From: Clostridium_AM tanneri
GTDB lineage: Bacteria; Bacillota; Clostridia; Clostridiales; Clostridiaceae
Length of the DNA: 64,000 nt
Assembly (NCBI RefSeq): GCF_033659955.1
Contig: NZ_JARUJP010000013.1
Coordinates: 47,326 to 111,325, forward strand
Reading direction: 5' to 3'
Position numbers and translations under genes: made by a program. The notes under the pieces are model-generated. The model was not told the DNA's origin, searched no databases, and saw only the letters and a program-made list of their open reading frames with translations. Shown piece by piece: positions 25,151 through 34,266 of the stretch; position 1 is the first letter of the stretch, and every line of letters starts with the position of its first letter.

Positions 25151-26821
25151 TTATTTTTTAACACCAAACTTTTCATCTGCACCAAAGTCATAATACAAAT
25201 CAGGATTTTCATTAAAACTCTCCAAACTTGAGTGCTTGTCTATTAATTCTTTTATTTCCTGTGACTTATTCTCTAAAAACTCTTCAAAATCCTCAAAGCT
25301 TAAATCTGCTTTTAGTGCTGCTAATTCTAAAAGAAATGCTGGTATCTTCTTAGCTGGAATGTCTCCATAAACTTCACCTATCTTTGCAATGCCTGCTCCA
25401 AGCTTTCCTCCAAAGGACACTGCATAGGCTGGAACAAGTCCATCTTCAGTACGCTTTCCTCTCCCACTAAGTCCAATCATTCCCTGCTGATGTTGACCAC
25501 AGGAATTAGGACATCCTGATATAAATAACTTTGGAAGTGCACTTTTTATTCTTTCATCTACCCCACTAAATATGTCTCTTATAGCCTCAAGGAGATTTTG
25601 TGAAAGACAAAGACCTAAGGAACAAGTAGCATGTCCTATACAGGAAACCGAGTTATCTATGTTGTGTCCTGATGAGATATTTAAAGTCAAGTTTATTAGC
25701 TCCATTGCATCCTTCTCTTTTAAGTCTCTTATAACAAAGCCTTGTGTTGTTGTTAGTCTTATAGATACTCTGTATACTAAAGTATCTAAGAATTGAAGGA
25801 TTCTGTCTAAATCTTCTGCTGCTATATTGCCACCCTGTGGATGAATATATACTGAATAGTACCCAAGCTGCTTCTGTGCAAATAATATGTTTTTATATTG
25901 CTGATTACTTTCCATAGTTCTTCTTACTTCTTCAACTGTCTGTATAGGCTCTTGGTCAATTCTTATGTCCTTTTCATCTATTTTAAAATCTAAATCTATC
26001 TCCTCTTTAACCTTTTGAAGCTGTGAGTTAAATAACTGAAGGAAGTTTTCTTCCCCTAATCTATGCACAATGTATCTTATCCTAGCTTGATGCCTATTTG
26101 TCCTATCTCCTTCTTTCTCAAAGACTTCTTTCATAGCCTGTGCATAGTATAAAACATCCTTATCTTCTATGAAGTCTGCAAGTTTTAATGACATTCTAGG
26201 TCTTCCCCCAAAGCCACCTCCTCCATATACTTCAAAACCCTTTACACCATTATTTATCTTTGCTATAAAGCCTAAATCAGCCATTGTAGCATTTCCAGTG
26301 TCTTCTGGAGTATTTGAGAAAGCTATCTTGTACTTTCTTGGAAGCTGCAGGGCAGTTGGATCTTTCATAAGGTGGTTTATAACTCCCTTTACATAAGGCG
26401 TTACATCAAAGACCTCATCTATAGATACCCCAGACAGTGGAGAACATCCTACATTTCTCACTGTATCCCCACAGGCCCCCTTTGTAGTTATACCAACCTT
26501 TATCACTTCCTTCATAATGCTATATATGCTGTCTATCGGCAGTGCTTGAAATTGTATGTCTTGTCTAGTTGTAAAATGCATTCTTCTATATCCATATCTT
26601 TTAGATGCCTCACTTATGGACTTCAGCTGATTTAGTTCTATAACTCCTCCAGTAGCTCTCAACCTTACCATATAGGTACCTTTAACTCTTTGCTTGTAAA
26701 CCCCCATTGCAACAATTCGTTTTCTGTATTCAGAGACATCTAACTCATCTCTATCGCATAGTTCAGCACTTTCTTTAAATTCATCTATACTTTTTAAAAT
26801 TTTATCTGTTATTTGTATCAT
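25151..26821 (-). CDS. Sulfite reductase, siroheme 4Fe-4S type (ferredoxin-sulfite/nitrite reductase family)
   Basis: A 556-residue haemoprotein-type reductase of the CysI/NirA family that takes sulfite to sulfide with six electrons. The duplicated ferritin-like half domains are visible. Siroheme/4Fe-4S ligands are C-x5-C in SCIGHATCSLG and C-x3-C in SGCPNSCGQ; substrate-binding basic residues lie in the RRMHFTTRQDIQFQALP segment. GAAGGAG precedes the ATG. As first gene after the SAM-I riboswitch in an operon with sulfate activation and APS reductase, sulfite is a much better guess than nitrite. The electron donor is not encoded in the operon; ferredoxin is likely. Confidence 0.9.
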   Translation of the reverse strand: MIQITDKILKSIDEFKESAELCDRDELDVSEYRKRIVAMGVYKQRVKGTYMVRLRATGGVIELNQLKSISEASKRYGYRRMHFTTRQDIQFQALPIDSIYSIMKEVIKVGITTKGACGDTVRNVGCSPLSGVSIDEVFDVTPYVKGVINHLMKDPTALQLPRKYKIAFSNTPEDTGNATMADLGFIAKINNGVKGFEVYGGGGFGGRPRMSLKLADFIEDKDVLYYAQAMKEVFEKEGDRTNRHQARIRYIVHRLGEENFLQLFNSQLQKVKEEIDLDFKIDEKDIRIDQEPIQTVEEVRRTMESNQQYKNILFAQKQLGYYSVYIHPQGGNIAAEDLDRILQFLDTLVYRVSIRLTTTQGFVIRDLKEKDAMELINLTLNISSGHNIDNSVSCIGHATCSLGLCLSQNLLEAIRDIFSGVDERIKSALPKLFISGCPNSCGQHQQGMIGLSGRGKRTEDGLVPAYAVSFGGKLGAGIAKIGEVYGDIPAKKIPAFLLELAALKADLSFEDFEEFLENKSQEIKELIDKHSSLESFNENPDLYYDFGADEKFGVKK

Positions 26822-26989
26822 GCTCTTTCTCCTTCTTTAATTTGTTAATTTATAGTTTTGCATTACTAAAGTTTTACTTTAATAAAGTCTAATAACTACA
26901 GTTATATACGTAAAACAGGTTATAACACCATATCCTCCCCCCTATACAAACATTTAGTTTAAATATATAAGTTGATACTTACATAAACA

Positions 26990-27036
26990 TAAAAACTAAA
27001 GGCTGCTTTTCTTTAAAACAAGAAAAACAGCCTTTG
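26990..27036 (-). terminator. Terminator, expression platform of the first SAM riboswitch
   Basis: AAAGGCTG and CAGCCTTT close an extended stem with an A/T-rich upper part (about 26998-27035); on the reverse strand TTTAGTTTTTATG follows. It lies between the SAM aptamer and the sulfite reductase gene. The remaining 170 bases up to the gene show nothing further. Confidence 0.8.
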
Positions 27037-27078
27037 ATTTTAAGACAGAATATATCTAACCTTAAAATAACCATTTTT

Positions 27079-27188
27079 CTTATCTGCCAGGATACTATAT
27101 CCTGCAGGAATTGACACCGATACATTCAAATTTAAATGCCGGTTGTCGGGTTTCATAGGGCCAGTCCCTCCACCACTCTTGATAAGAG
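27079..27188 (-). ncRNA. SAM-I riboswitch (S box) of the sulfate assimilation operon
   Basis: The reverse strand carries the S-box core in order: CTTATCAAGAG, GGTGGAGGGACTGGCCC, TATGAAACCCGACAACC, then the P3/P4 region and the closing GATAAG that pairs with the 5' CTTATC. A terminator at 26990-27036 and the sulfite reductase gene follow. High SAM should terminate transcription of sulfite reductase, the transporter, aprAB and cysDN. Confidence 0.95.
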
Positions 27189-27269
27189 TATTAGGTATAA
27201 CATTAAAACTATTAATTTTAAATTATTGTATACCTAATAATTGGCTTTGTCAATAAATTTGTAAATTAA

Positions 27270-28142
27270 CTATTGCAATTTTCCACCTTCAATTACAATG
27301 TCCTCTTTACTAGCTTCTCCATATGTGTTTTTTAATGTTTCATCATAAGCTTTGTGTACAAAATTCTCTTTACCTAGAGTTTCAAGTTCCTTATTAATCC
27401 ACTCAAGAAGTTCTTTGTTTCCCTTAGCAACAGCAGGTGCTATTGTATCTTCTCCTCCGAATTTTGGTACTCCAACACTAAATCCAGGGTTCTTTTGTGC
27501 CCATGCAAGTACTTCCGTATTATCATTAGCTATAGCATCGCCACGTTTGTCCTTTAAAGCTTCAAATATTTCTGAGTATTGATCATATTTAACTAATTCT
27601 ACCTCTGGCATATTTTTTGTAAGATAAGTTTCAGCAGTTGTTCCTTTTGCAACAATTATCTTTTTCCCCTTTAATTGATCAACAGATGTAATTTTAGCGC
27701 TATCTGGTGATACTACTCCAAGAGAAACCTTCATATAAGGATTTGCAAAATCAACCTTTTGCTTTCTCTCATCTGTAACAGTAAAGTTTGCCATAATTAT
27801 ATCTACTTTTTTAGATTGTAGGTATGCAACCCTGCTTGCTGCATCAACTAGTACAAATTCAACCTTTGACTCGTCTCCTAAAAGATCCTTTGCAAATCTT
27901 CTAGCAATATGAACGTCAAATCCCTGACTTTTACCATTTGAATCTACATAACCAAAAGGCGGCTTGTCGCTAAATACACCAATTTTAATAGTACCTCTTT
28001 TCTTTATTTCCTCAATAGAACTACCTGTTGTTTCCTTTTTGTTTTCCGTTGAAGCTGTCTTTGAAGCACTACAGCCTACTAAACCTCCTACTATAAATGT
28101 AGCCGCTAATAATGTTGTTAAGATTTTTTTTACATTTTTCAT
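27270..28142 (-). CDS. Amino acid ABC transporter substrate-binding lipoprotein (predicted cyst(e)ine)
   Basis: A 290-residue periplasmic-binding-protein family 3 lipoprotein. The signal peptide ends in the lipobox FIVGGLVGC, and the mature part starts with a Ser/Thr linker. Domain signatures are IKKRGTIKIGVFSDKPPFGY, SQGFDVHIARRFAKDL and IMANFTVTDERKQKVDFANP. It is the last gene of a four-gene operon (permease, permease, ATPase, binding protein) behind a T-box whose specifier reads TGC. Cysteine or cystine is therefore the predicted ligand; by sequence alone it could also bind glutamate, aspartate or another polar amino acid. Confidence 0.9.
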   Translation of the reverse strand: MKNVKKILTTLLAATFIVGGLVGCSASKTASTENKKETTGSSIEEIKKRGTIKIGVFSDKPPFGYVDSNGKSQGFDVHIARRFAKDLLGDESKVEFVLVDAASRVAYLQSKKVDIIMANFTVTDERKQKVDFANPYMKVSLGVVSPDSAKITSVDQLKGKKIIVAKGTTAETYLTKNMPEVELVKYDQYSEIFEALKDKRGDAIANDNTEVLAWAQKNPGFSVGVPKFGGEDTIAPAVAKGNKELLEWINKELETLGKENFVHKAYDETLKNTYGEASKEDIVIEGGKLQ

Positions 28143-28168
28143 TATAATCTTCCTTTCCTTTGTAAAAT

Positions 28169-28912
28169 TTAATATTGAAATACATTTAAAAATTGTTTAG
28201 CACGCTCTGTTTTTGGATTAGTAAAAAACTCTTGCGGTTCAGATATTTCACATATCTTGCCTCCATCAATAAAGACTATTTTGTCAGCAACAGCCTGTGC
28301 AAAACTCATCTCATGAGTTACAATTATCATTGTCATTCCTTGTTTTGCAAGGTCTAGCATAACCTCTAAAACTTCTCTTACCATCTCTGGATCAAGAGAT
28401 GCTGTTACTTCATCAAAGAGCATTATTTCAGGATTCATACATAGGGCTCTTACTATTGCTATTCTTTGCTTTTGCCCACCAGAAAGTTCCCTTGGATAAG
28501 AATTCTTACGGTCAAGTAAACCAACTCTTTCTAACAGTTTTTCTGCTTGTGTCATTATCTCATCCATAGGCCTTTTCTGAACTTTCATTGGCCCTAAAAG
28601 TATGTTTTGAATAACAGTCATATGAGGAAAAAGGTCATAGCTTTGAAATACCATTCCAATTTTTTGACGAACTTCTTGCCAATTAACATTTTTATCCGTA
28701 AGACTTTTCCCGGAAAATTCAATACTGCCTCCTTGAATACTTTCAAGGCCGTTAAGACATCTAAGCAGAGTGCTTTTGCCACAACCTGATGGTCCTAAAA
28801 CAACTACAACTTCGCCTTTATGTATATTAAGATCAATACCTCTTAATATCTCCTTTTGTGCATATTCTTTATGTAAATTCTTTATTTCAAGTAATACCTC
28901 ATTATTTTTCAT
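28169..28912 (-). CDS. Amino acid ABC transporter ATP-binding protein (GlnQ/TcyC type)
   Basis: A 247-residue polar-amino-acid-type ATPase: Walker A GPSGCGKST, Q-loop MVFQSYDLFPHMTV, signature LSGGQKQRIAIVRAL, Walker B IMLFDEVTASLDPE and switch VTHEMSFA. GGAGGCAG precedes the ATG. It lies between the two permease genes and the binding-protein gene. As the only polar-amino-acid ATPase in the window it might also serve the binding protein and permease at 41260-42740, which lack one; that is inference. Confidence 0.92.
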   Translation of the reverse strand: MKNNEVLLEIKNLHKEYAQKEILRGIDLNIHKGEVVVVLGPSGCGKSTLLRCLNGLESIQGGSIEFSGKSLTDKNVNWQEVRQKIGMVFQSYDLFPHMTVIQNILLGPMKVQKRPMDEIMTQAEKLLERVGLLDRKNSYPRELSGGQKQRIAIVRALCMNPEIMLFDEVTASLDPEMVREVLEVMLDLAKQGMTMIIVTHEMSFAQAVADKIVFIDGGKICEISEPQEFFTNPKTERAKQFLNVFQY

Positions 28913-28930
28913 ATAAATTACACTGCCTCC

Positions 28931-29611
28931 TTAACTGTTCCATTTAGCTTCTAATGTCTTTGATAGCCTTGATAAAGGATAACAAATTATAAAGTATAGT
29001 ATGAATATAACTCCGTAAACCCAGAAAGATGCTGCAGGTACTTCTAAGCGAGAAAGCTCTATAATCTGCTGGCCTATCTTTACAACATCTATAACTCCTA
29101 TCAAAACTACTAATGATGTAGTCTTAACCATTCTTGTAGCTAGATTTATGGCACCTGGAAGCATTCTTCTTATAGCCTGTGGTATAAGAATATACCTGTA
29201 AAGTCCCCAAAAGTTAAGTCCAATAGCCTTTCCTGACTCGATCTGGTGTTTCGGTAAAGATTCTAGGGCACCTCTTACAATGTCCCCCATCTCTGCTGCC
29301 CCCCAAAGACTAAATACTATGATAGAGGCGGCTTCACCACTTAACTGTATGTTCAATGCAGTAGTAGCTCCAAAGTACACAATAAACAGCCAAACAAGAA
29401 CTGGTATTATTCTAAATAATTCAAGATATATACGACTTATAACACCTACAACTTTTGATTTTGATGTTCTAATAATGCCGAATACTATACCAAGTAAAGA
29501 TCCTATAAAAATTGATATAAAGGCAATTCCAATAGTGACCAATAAACCATCAAATAATAAACGTTGAATATTCATTCCATCAAAAATCACCTTAATGCCC
29601 AAATTCTGCAT
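28931..29611 (-). CDS. Amino acid ABC transporter permease 2
   Basis: A 226-residue permease of the HisMQ family with about five helices. The coupling motif is GALESLPKHQIESGKAIGLN followed by FWGLYRYILIPQAIRRMLPG. Its ATG (behind AAGGTGCGTT) lies 20 bases inside the end of permease 1, so the two are translationally coupled and probably form a heterodimeric channel. Part of the Cys T-box operon. Confidence 0.9.
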   Translation of the reverse strand: MQNLGIKVIFDGMNIQRLLFDGLLVTIGIAFISIFIGSLLGIVFGIIRTSKSKVVGVISRIYLELFRIIPVLVWLFIVYFGATTALNIQLSGEAASIIVFSLWGAAEMGDIVRGALESLPKHQIESGKAIGLNFWGLYRYILIPQAIRRMLPGAINLATRMVKTTSLVVLIGVIDVVKIGQQIIELSRLEVPAASFWVYGVIFILYFIICYPLSRLSKTLEAKWNS

Positions 29612-30257
29612 AACGCACCTTCCTTTCTATCCAAGTAAGAAGGAGTGATAAAGGTAAAATTATAATCAAATAGGAAACTACTAGCATTAGTAAAGATTCA
29701 AAGGTTTGATAATACATTCCTATTAAGTCTTTTGTTACATTCATTAAATCTAAAATTGATATTGCACCTAAAATGGAAGTTTCTTTTAGTAAAAAAATGC
29801 AATTAGCACTTAAAGATGGTATGCTTACTGAAAATGCCTGAGGCAGTATTACATATCTAGCCAGTTGAAACTTAGAAAGTCCAAGACTTAGACCAGACTC
29901 GATTTGAATTTTGCCAACAGCTTCAATACCACTTCTAAAGGCTTCGGACATATAACTTCCTCCTAAAAAGGATAGGCCGATTATAGCACAAGTATTTTCA
30001 CTTATTTTTATACCTAACTTAGTAAATCCATAGTATAAAAAGAATAACTGTATCAAAAGTGGAGTATTACGAGAAAGTTCAATATAAGCTTGTACTAGTG
30101 TCTGTAAGCCTTTTATTTTGTAATACTGTACTACGCTGCATATAAGACCAAGTATTATGGAAGCTAGTATTCCCCAAAATGCAAGCCTTAAAGTAAGTAC
30201 AGCAGCTTTTTGATATAAAGGTAAATTATCAACAATAAATTGCCAATTTATACTCAT
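29592..30257 (-). CDS. Amino acid ABC transporter permease 1
   Basis: A 221-residue permease of the HisMQ family, with the coupling motif EAFRSGIEAVGKIQIESGLS then LARYVILPQAFSVSIPS. The open frame starts at a GTG inside the GAGGTG ribosome site; the ATG at 30257 (protein starting MSINWQFIVDN) is at proper distance. It is the first gene after the Cys T-box leader, about 280 bases downstream of its terminator. Confidence 0.9.
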   Translation of the reverse strand: MSINWQFIVDNLPLYQKAAVLTLRLAFWGILASIILGLICSVVQYYKIKGLQTLVQAYIELSRNTPLLIQLFFLYYGFTKLGIKISENTCAIIGLSFLGGSYMSEAFRSGIEAVGKIQIESGLSLGLSKFQLARYVILPQAFSVSIPSLSANCIFLLKETSILGAISILDLMNVTKDLIGMYYQTFESLLMLVVSYLIIILPLSLLLTWIERKVRYAEFGH

Positions 30258-30550
30258 AAATTTAATCACCTCTTTTTTCTTCTGTACAAGGTTCTAGCCC
30301 CTTGTCATGTTTATATTTACATATAGTGCATATATCTAGTGGAATCTATATTTTACTACCCTTTAATCTGGAATATAGACATTTTCAACTTTTTCACTTT
30401 AACATATTAATTTCTTAAAGTTTCGCAATTGTACAGCGTTGAAGCAACAACACTATAATTCTATGTAAGATTATACAAATCACAACATATACACATTTGA
30501 ATGATATAGTATAGTTTAACCCCATCTAATTCAAGTTTTTCTTTATAAAA

Positions 30551-30583
30551 CAAAAAACCCCTGCCTCTATTACAGAGGCAGAA
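30551..30583 (-). terminator. T-box-controlled terminator
   Basis: CTGCCTCT and AGAGGCAG pair perfectly with a five-base loop; on the reverse strand GGGGTTTTTTG follows. The 5' side lies next to the T-box motif, with which it should be mutually exclusive (antiterminator). The 270 bases from here to the first gene show no further element. Confidence 0.88.
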
Positions 30584-30845
30584 GTATACTTCCGCGGTTC
30601 CACTCTGTTTATTATGTGCAAATACATCTACGAAACACATAACAACTCATTCTTTCGGTACAGTCATACCTCAACGCTTTAACGGGCGTACCCGCTGAAG
30701 TCTACTAAACTTCGATTCAGTGCTCAAGGATGCACTTCCATTACCCTCTGTCCAAAATCCCTCACACCCTAGGGGATTTCTCTCTGAGAACTTCCTGTAA
30801 CTTACTCTTCCTATCATTGCAATTCTTAGTATTTTACTACGATAT
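30551..30845 (-). ncRNA. T-box leader with cysteine (TGC) specifier
   Basis: The reverse strand holds AGAGTGGAACCGCGG (30591-30605), the T-box, followed by the terminator above. Upstream are stem I elements: GATAGGAAGAGTAAG, CAGAGAG, and on its 3' side GGAAGTGCATCCTTGAGC. In this position the specifier triplet is TGC (30732-30734), a Cys codon, followed by the usual A. Uncharged tRNA-Cys should therefore turn on the ABC transporter at 27270-30257. Confidence 0.92.
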
Positions 30846-30849
30846 CTGT

Positions 30850-30878
30850 ATTATAATACGTAAATTTAAAATAGTCAA
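30850..30878 (-). promoter_or_regulatory. Promoter of the Cys T-box operon
   Basis: TTGACT (30873-30878, reverse strand) and TATAAT (30850-30855) are separated by 17 bases, a near-perfect sigma-A promoter just before stem I of the T-box leader. Confidence 0.85.
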
Positions 30879-30947
30879 TATATTATTATAACTTTTATAT
30901 GATTTTTTCTATAAGTTATTTTTTAACTTTGCAAGTGAAAGCACCTT

Positions 30948-32390
30948 CTAGATTCTTAATAACTTAACTACCTCTCCAATAATCTTAAATCCTTTTTCTA
31001 TTTCCTCCATATCTACTCTAGAGAAGCCAAGCCTTAAGGTATCATCCCCTCTGCCGTCTATATAAAAAATATCTCCTGGAGTAAAAATCACTCCTCTTTC
31101 ACAACACTTTTCTAAAACCTTTCTCGCTTCCACCCCTTCTAACTTTATAAAAATATGAAGGCCACCTTCCCCCATTATCTCTTTACAGGGAATGTATTTT
31201 TTAGCACACTCTAACGCAAACTCATATTTTTCCTTATAAACCTTTCTTGCCTTTTTAATATACTTTTCAAAATTACCACCTTGAAGATATTCACAGAAAA
31301 TTGCCTGATCCAAAAAAGAAGTGTGGATGTTTCTGCTTCTCTTTATACTTTCTAGATAGTCTATAAGTTTTTTATCAGCTAAAATCCACCCTACTCTTAT
31401 ACCAGGAAATAATATCTTAGAAAAACTGCCTATATATACTACACTGTTTCCCTTTCCACTGAGAGCTGCTATAGGAGATACATGAGTCCCTGAGTATCTC
31501 AGTTCTTCGTTAAAACCATCTTCAATTATAGGTATATTATGTGATTTTAGTATTCTATAAAGTTCTACTCTCTTTTCTGCCGACATTACAAGGGCTGTGG
31601 GATTATGATAAGATGGAATAAAATAAGACAACTTAAATTCTTCCTTTGTTAACTCTTCCTTTAATTTATTTAAATCTATACCATCCCTACTCAAATCTAT
31701 TCCCTTAATCTTTAACCCATGAAGTCTCATAATCTTGATGGCTGTATTATGGGTTGGATTTTCACAAATTATGCTATCTCCTTTTTCTGTAAGACAGGAT
31801 AGTACCAAATCAAATCCCTCTGTAAAGCCATTGGTTATAAGTAAATCCTTTCCATCTATCTGTATTCCTTTATTCTTCATATACTTCAATAAATACTGAA
31901 TTAAAGGTCTATATCCTTTTGCATATCCATAATTTAATATTTTATCTCCCTCAATGGAAACTCTATTTAAAAATGCCCTTTTAAACTCATCCACATCAAA
32001 AAGCCTCTCGTCTGGTGCTATACTTTTGAAGGATATCATGCCTTTTTTCCATTCAACCTCATGTTTTACAATATCTAAGCTTTCTGCATTTTTGCCGTAA
32101 TCATTTATCCTGGTGTTCCAATCTATATTCCATTCTTCCTCAAAACTTATATTTATGTCTGATACAAAAGCACCAGTTCCCTTTTTCATATATATAAATC
32201 CCTCATCTTGAAGAAACTCATAAGCATATACAACTGTATTTCTACTAACATTTAAAATTGAGGATAGTTCTCTCGTAGAAGGGAGCTTTTCATTTTGCCT
32301 CAGCATACCACTTAAAATCATATCTTTTATATAATCTTTAATTTGAATATAAACCGGTGTATCCTTGTCTAGTTTCATATCTAAAAACAT
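30948..32390 (-). CDS. MocR-type GntR regulator with aminotransferase domain
   Basis: A 480-residue fusion. Residues 1-75 are a GntR winged helix (LDKDTPVYIQIKDYIKDMIL, LPSTRELSSILNVSRNTVVY). Residues about 110-480 are a fold-type I aminotransferase-like domain with the PLP lysine in IGSFSKILFPGIRVGW and the NPTALVMS substrate region. MocR proteins bind PLP as effector; known ones control vitamin B6, GABA, taurine or D-Ala metabolism. No target gene is divergently adjacent here: motB lies upstream on the same strand and the Cys T-box promoter about 70 bases downstream. Its regulon therefore cannot be guessed. Confidence 0.92.
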   Translation of the reverse strand: MFLDMKLDKDTPVYIQIKDYIKDMILSGMLRQNEKLPSTRELSSILNVSRNTVVYAYEFLQDEGFIYMKKGTGAFVSDINISFEEEWNIDWNTRINDYGKNAESLDIVKHEVEWKKGMISFKSIAPDERLFDVDEFKRAFLNRVSIEGDKILNYGYAKGYRPLIQYLLKYMKNKGIQIDGKDLLITNGFTEGFDLVLSCLTEKGDSIICENPTHNTAIKIMRLHGLKIKGIDLSRDGIDLNKLKEELTKEEFKLSYFIPSYHNPTALVMSAEKRVELYRILKSHNIPIIEDGFNEELRYSGTHVSPIAALSGKGNSVVYIGSFSKILFPGIRVGWILADKKLIDYLESIKRSRNIHTSFLDQAIFCEYLQGGNFEKYIKKARKVYKEKYEFALECAKKYIPCKEIMGEGGLHIFIKLEGVEARKVLEKCCERGVIFTPGDIFYIDGRGDDTLRLGFSRVDMEEIEKGFKIIGEVVKLLRI

Positions 32391-32514
32391 ACTATACCTT
32401 CACCTCAACTATATTTTACTATAGAGAGTTCTTCTATGAAATGAAAATAACTGCATAAATTCTAACATTAAGAATTTATATAGTTATTTTATATGTTAAA
32501 ACTTATCTTACAAA

Positions 32515-33237
32515 TTATTTTGATCTATCCTTTTTTATAAATATCTCTATTCTACGATTTTTATGTCTACCTTCTTCTGAATCATTTAAAGCAACTGGGT
32601 GATGTTCCCCATAACCAGAAACCTCAAATTTTTTAGCATCTAATCTTTCACCTTCAGGTAACTCATCTGTGAATAATCTCACAACACTTATAGCTCTTGC
32701 TGTTGATAACTCCCAGTTACTTTTATACTCACTATTTTTTATTGGGATGTTATCTGTATGACCTTCAATTTTAACTTGTTTATTATACTCTCTTAAAATG
32801 CTAGCTATCTGACGAAGTAAACTTCTAGAGTTATCCTTTAAAACTGCTTTTCCAATATCAAATAGAAACTCATCTTGAAATTGCAAAAGTATTCCATCAT
32901 CCCTATTAGAAATGGTTACCTGACTTTTTAATCCTTTTTCATCGACTACTTTTTTCACTTGCTTATATATATTGTTCATATCTTTAGTAGCCTGAGCTGT
33001 ATCTATTTTAGAAATAGAATCCCCAACACTAGGGTTTAAACTTTCTTTTTGTTCCGCAACTCCTATATCACTTAAAGATGCTTTTATAGCTTTAAATTTG
33101 TGTGAATCAACGCTGGACATGGAGTACAATAAAATAAAAAAACATAGCAATAACGTAACTAAGTCTCCATAGGTAGCTAGCCATTCATTTCCACCACCGC
33201 CATCATCATCATCATTAAATTTAAACTTGTCATCCAT
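32515..33237 (-). CDS. motB: Flagellar motor stator protein MotB
   Basis: A 240-residue stator subunit: one N-terminal transmembrane helix with the essential proton-path Asp in LATYGDLVTLLLCFFILLYS, a linker, and a C-terminal OmpA-like peptidoglycan-binding domain (IEGHTDNIPIKN, WELSTARAISVVRLF, ENRRIEIFI-like KNRRIEIFI). It anchors the stator to the wall. It lies 23 bases after motA. The Asp context fits an H+-type motor, but ion choice is not proven. Confidence 0.95.
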   Translation of the reverse strand: MDDKFKFNDDDDGGGGNEWLATYGDLVTLLLCFFILLYSMSSVDSHKFKAIKASLSDIGVAEQKESLNPSVGDSISKIDTAQATKDMNNIYKQVKKVVDEKGLKSQVTISNRDDGILLQFQDEFLFDIGKAVLKDNSRSLLRQIASILREYNKQVKIEGHTDNIPIKNSEYKSNWELSTARAISVVRLFTDELPEGERLDAKKFEVSGYGEHHPVALNDSEEGRHKNRRIEIFIKKDRSK

Positions 33238-33260
33238 TCTTTATTCTCCCTTGTATTATC

Positions 33261-34046
33261 CTAATTATTTTGAATTGAGTATTGCTTACCATATACTTCT
33301 ACTTCATCTTCACCTAAAAATGCAAGAAGTTTTTCTCTCATTACGTTAGTATTTTCACCTGATTGAATGCTTATAAGTCCTTCTACAATCATTTCTTTTT
33401 GAAACAATTCCTCTGCAGTATTTGCCTTTAACTTTTTAGACATAGGCATGAAAAGCATATTGGCAAGCATAGATCCGTAAAATGTAGTAATTAGTGCAAC
33501 TGCCATCTGTGGTCCGATAGTTGACGGATCAGATAAAGTTTTTAACATATTAATCAGTCCTATTAAAGTACCAATCATTCCAAAGGCAGGAGCTAAAGCT
33601 GCTCCAGTATCCAATAAACTTCTATTATTTTTATGTCTTTCATTAATTCCCCTCATCTTGAGTCCTAGAACCGTTCTTACAACCTGTGGCTCAATTCCAT
33701 CTACCACCATCATCAATCCCTTTTTTATAAATGGATCACTTACTTCTTCCGCTATCTGCTCTAAACCCATAAGTCCTTCTTTCCTTGCCTTCATAGACCA
33801 CCTTGCTAGCATTTCTATAACCACTAAAGAGTTTGTACTTTTCTCCCTAAACACCAAAGAAAATAGCTTAAAAAGCTGTTTTACATTCTCTTTCTTACTA
33901 CTTAGTAGAAGAGAACCAATTGTGCCTCCGAAGACTATAAATATAGATGGTATATCTATAAAAGTAAGAATAGACCCTCCTGTTAATATACCAAAAAGTA
34001 CAAATAGCACCGCAAGGGCACTTCCTATAACTGAAATAATATCCAT
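33261..34046 (-). CDS. motA: Flagellar motor stator protein MotA
   Basis: A 261-residue stator subunit with four membrane helices and a large cytoplasmic loop holding the conserved charged residues that contact FliG (VIEMLARWSMKARKEGLMGLE). The C-terminal helices contain PAFGMIGTLIGLINML and MAVALITTFYGSMLANMLF. The open frame begins upstream, but GGAGG seven bases before the ATG at 34046 fixes that as the start. It is first in the motA-motB unit. No other flagellar genes are in the window. Confidence 0.95.
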   Translation of the reverse strand: MDIISVIGSALAVLFVLFGILTGGSILTFIDIPSIFIVFGGTIGSLLLSSKKENVKQLFKLFSLVFREKSTNSLVVIEMLARWSMKARKEGLMGLEQIAEEVSDPFIKKGLMMVVDGIEPQVVRTVLGLKMRGINERHKNNRSLLDTGAALAPAFGMIGTLIGLINMLKTLSDPSTIGPQMAVALITTFYGSMLANMLFMPMSKKLKANTAEELFQKEMIVEGLISIQSGENTNVMREKLLAFLGEDEVEVYGKQYSIQNN

Positions 34047-34266
34047 GATAACCTCCATAATTCTGCAAATATTAAATATTAACTGGACAATTTGCTTAAA
34101 TAAATTACATTCAAATTACATACATTTCATTTTTCGTCTAATTTAGTCAATAACTTTATAAAATTTTACATATATCTCATATTTTCGCAATTGTTTGTAA
34201 ATTAATCCAATATAAAAACACTATGAAATCTTGATAAATTCCATAGTGCTTTTACATTTATTTTGT

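Noticed and set aside
25151..26821. Assimilatory nitrite reductase
   Set aside because: The same protein family includes nitrite reductases, but the SAM riboswitch and the cysDN-aprAB operon make sulfite the likely substrate.
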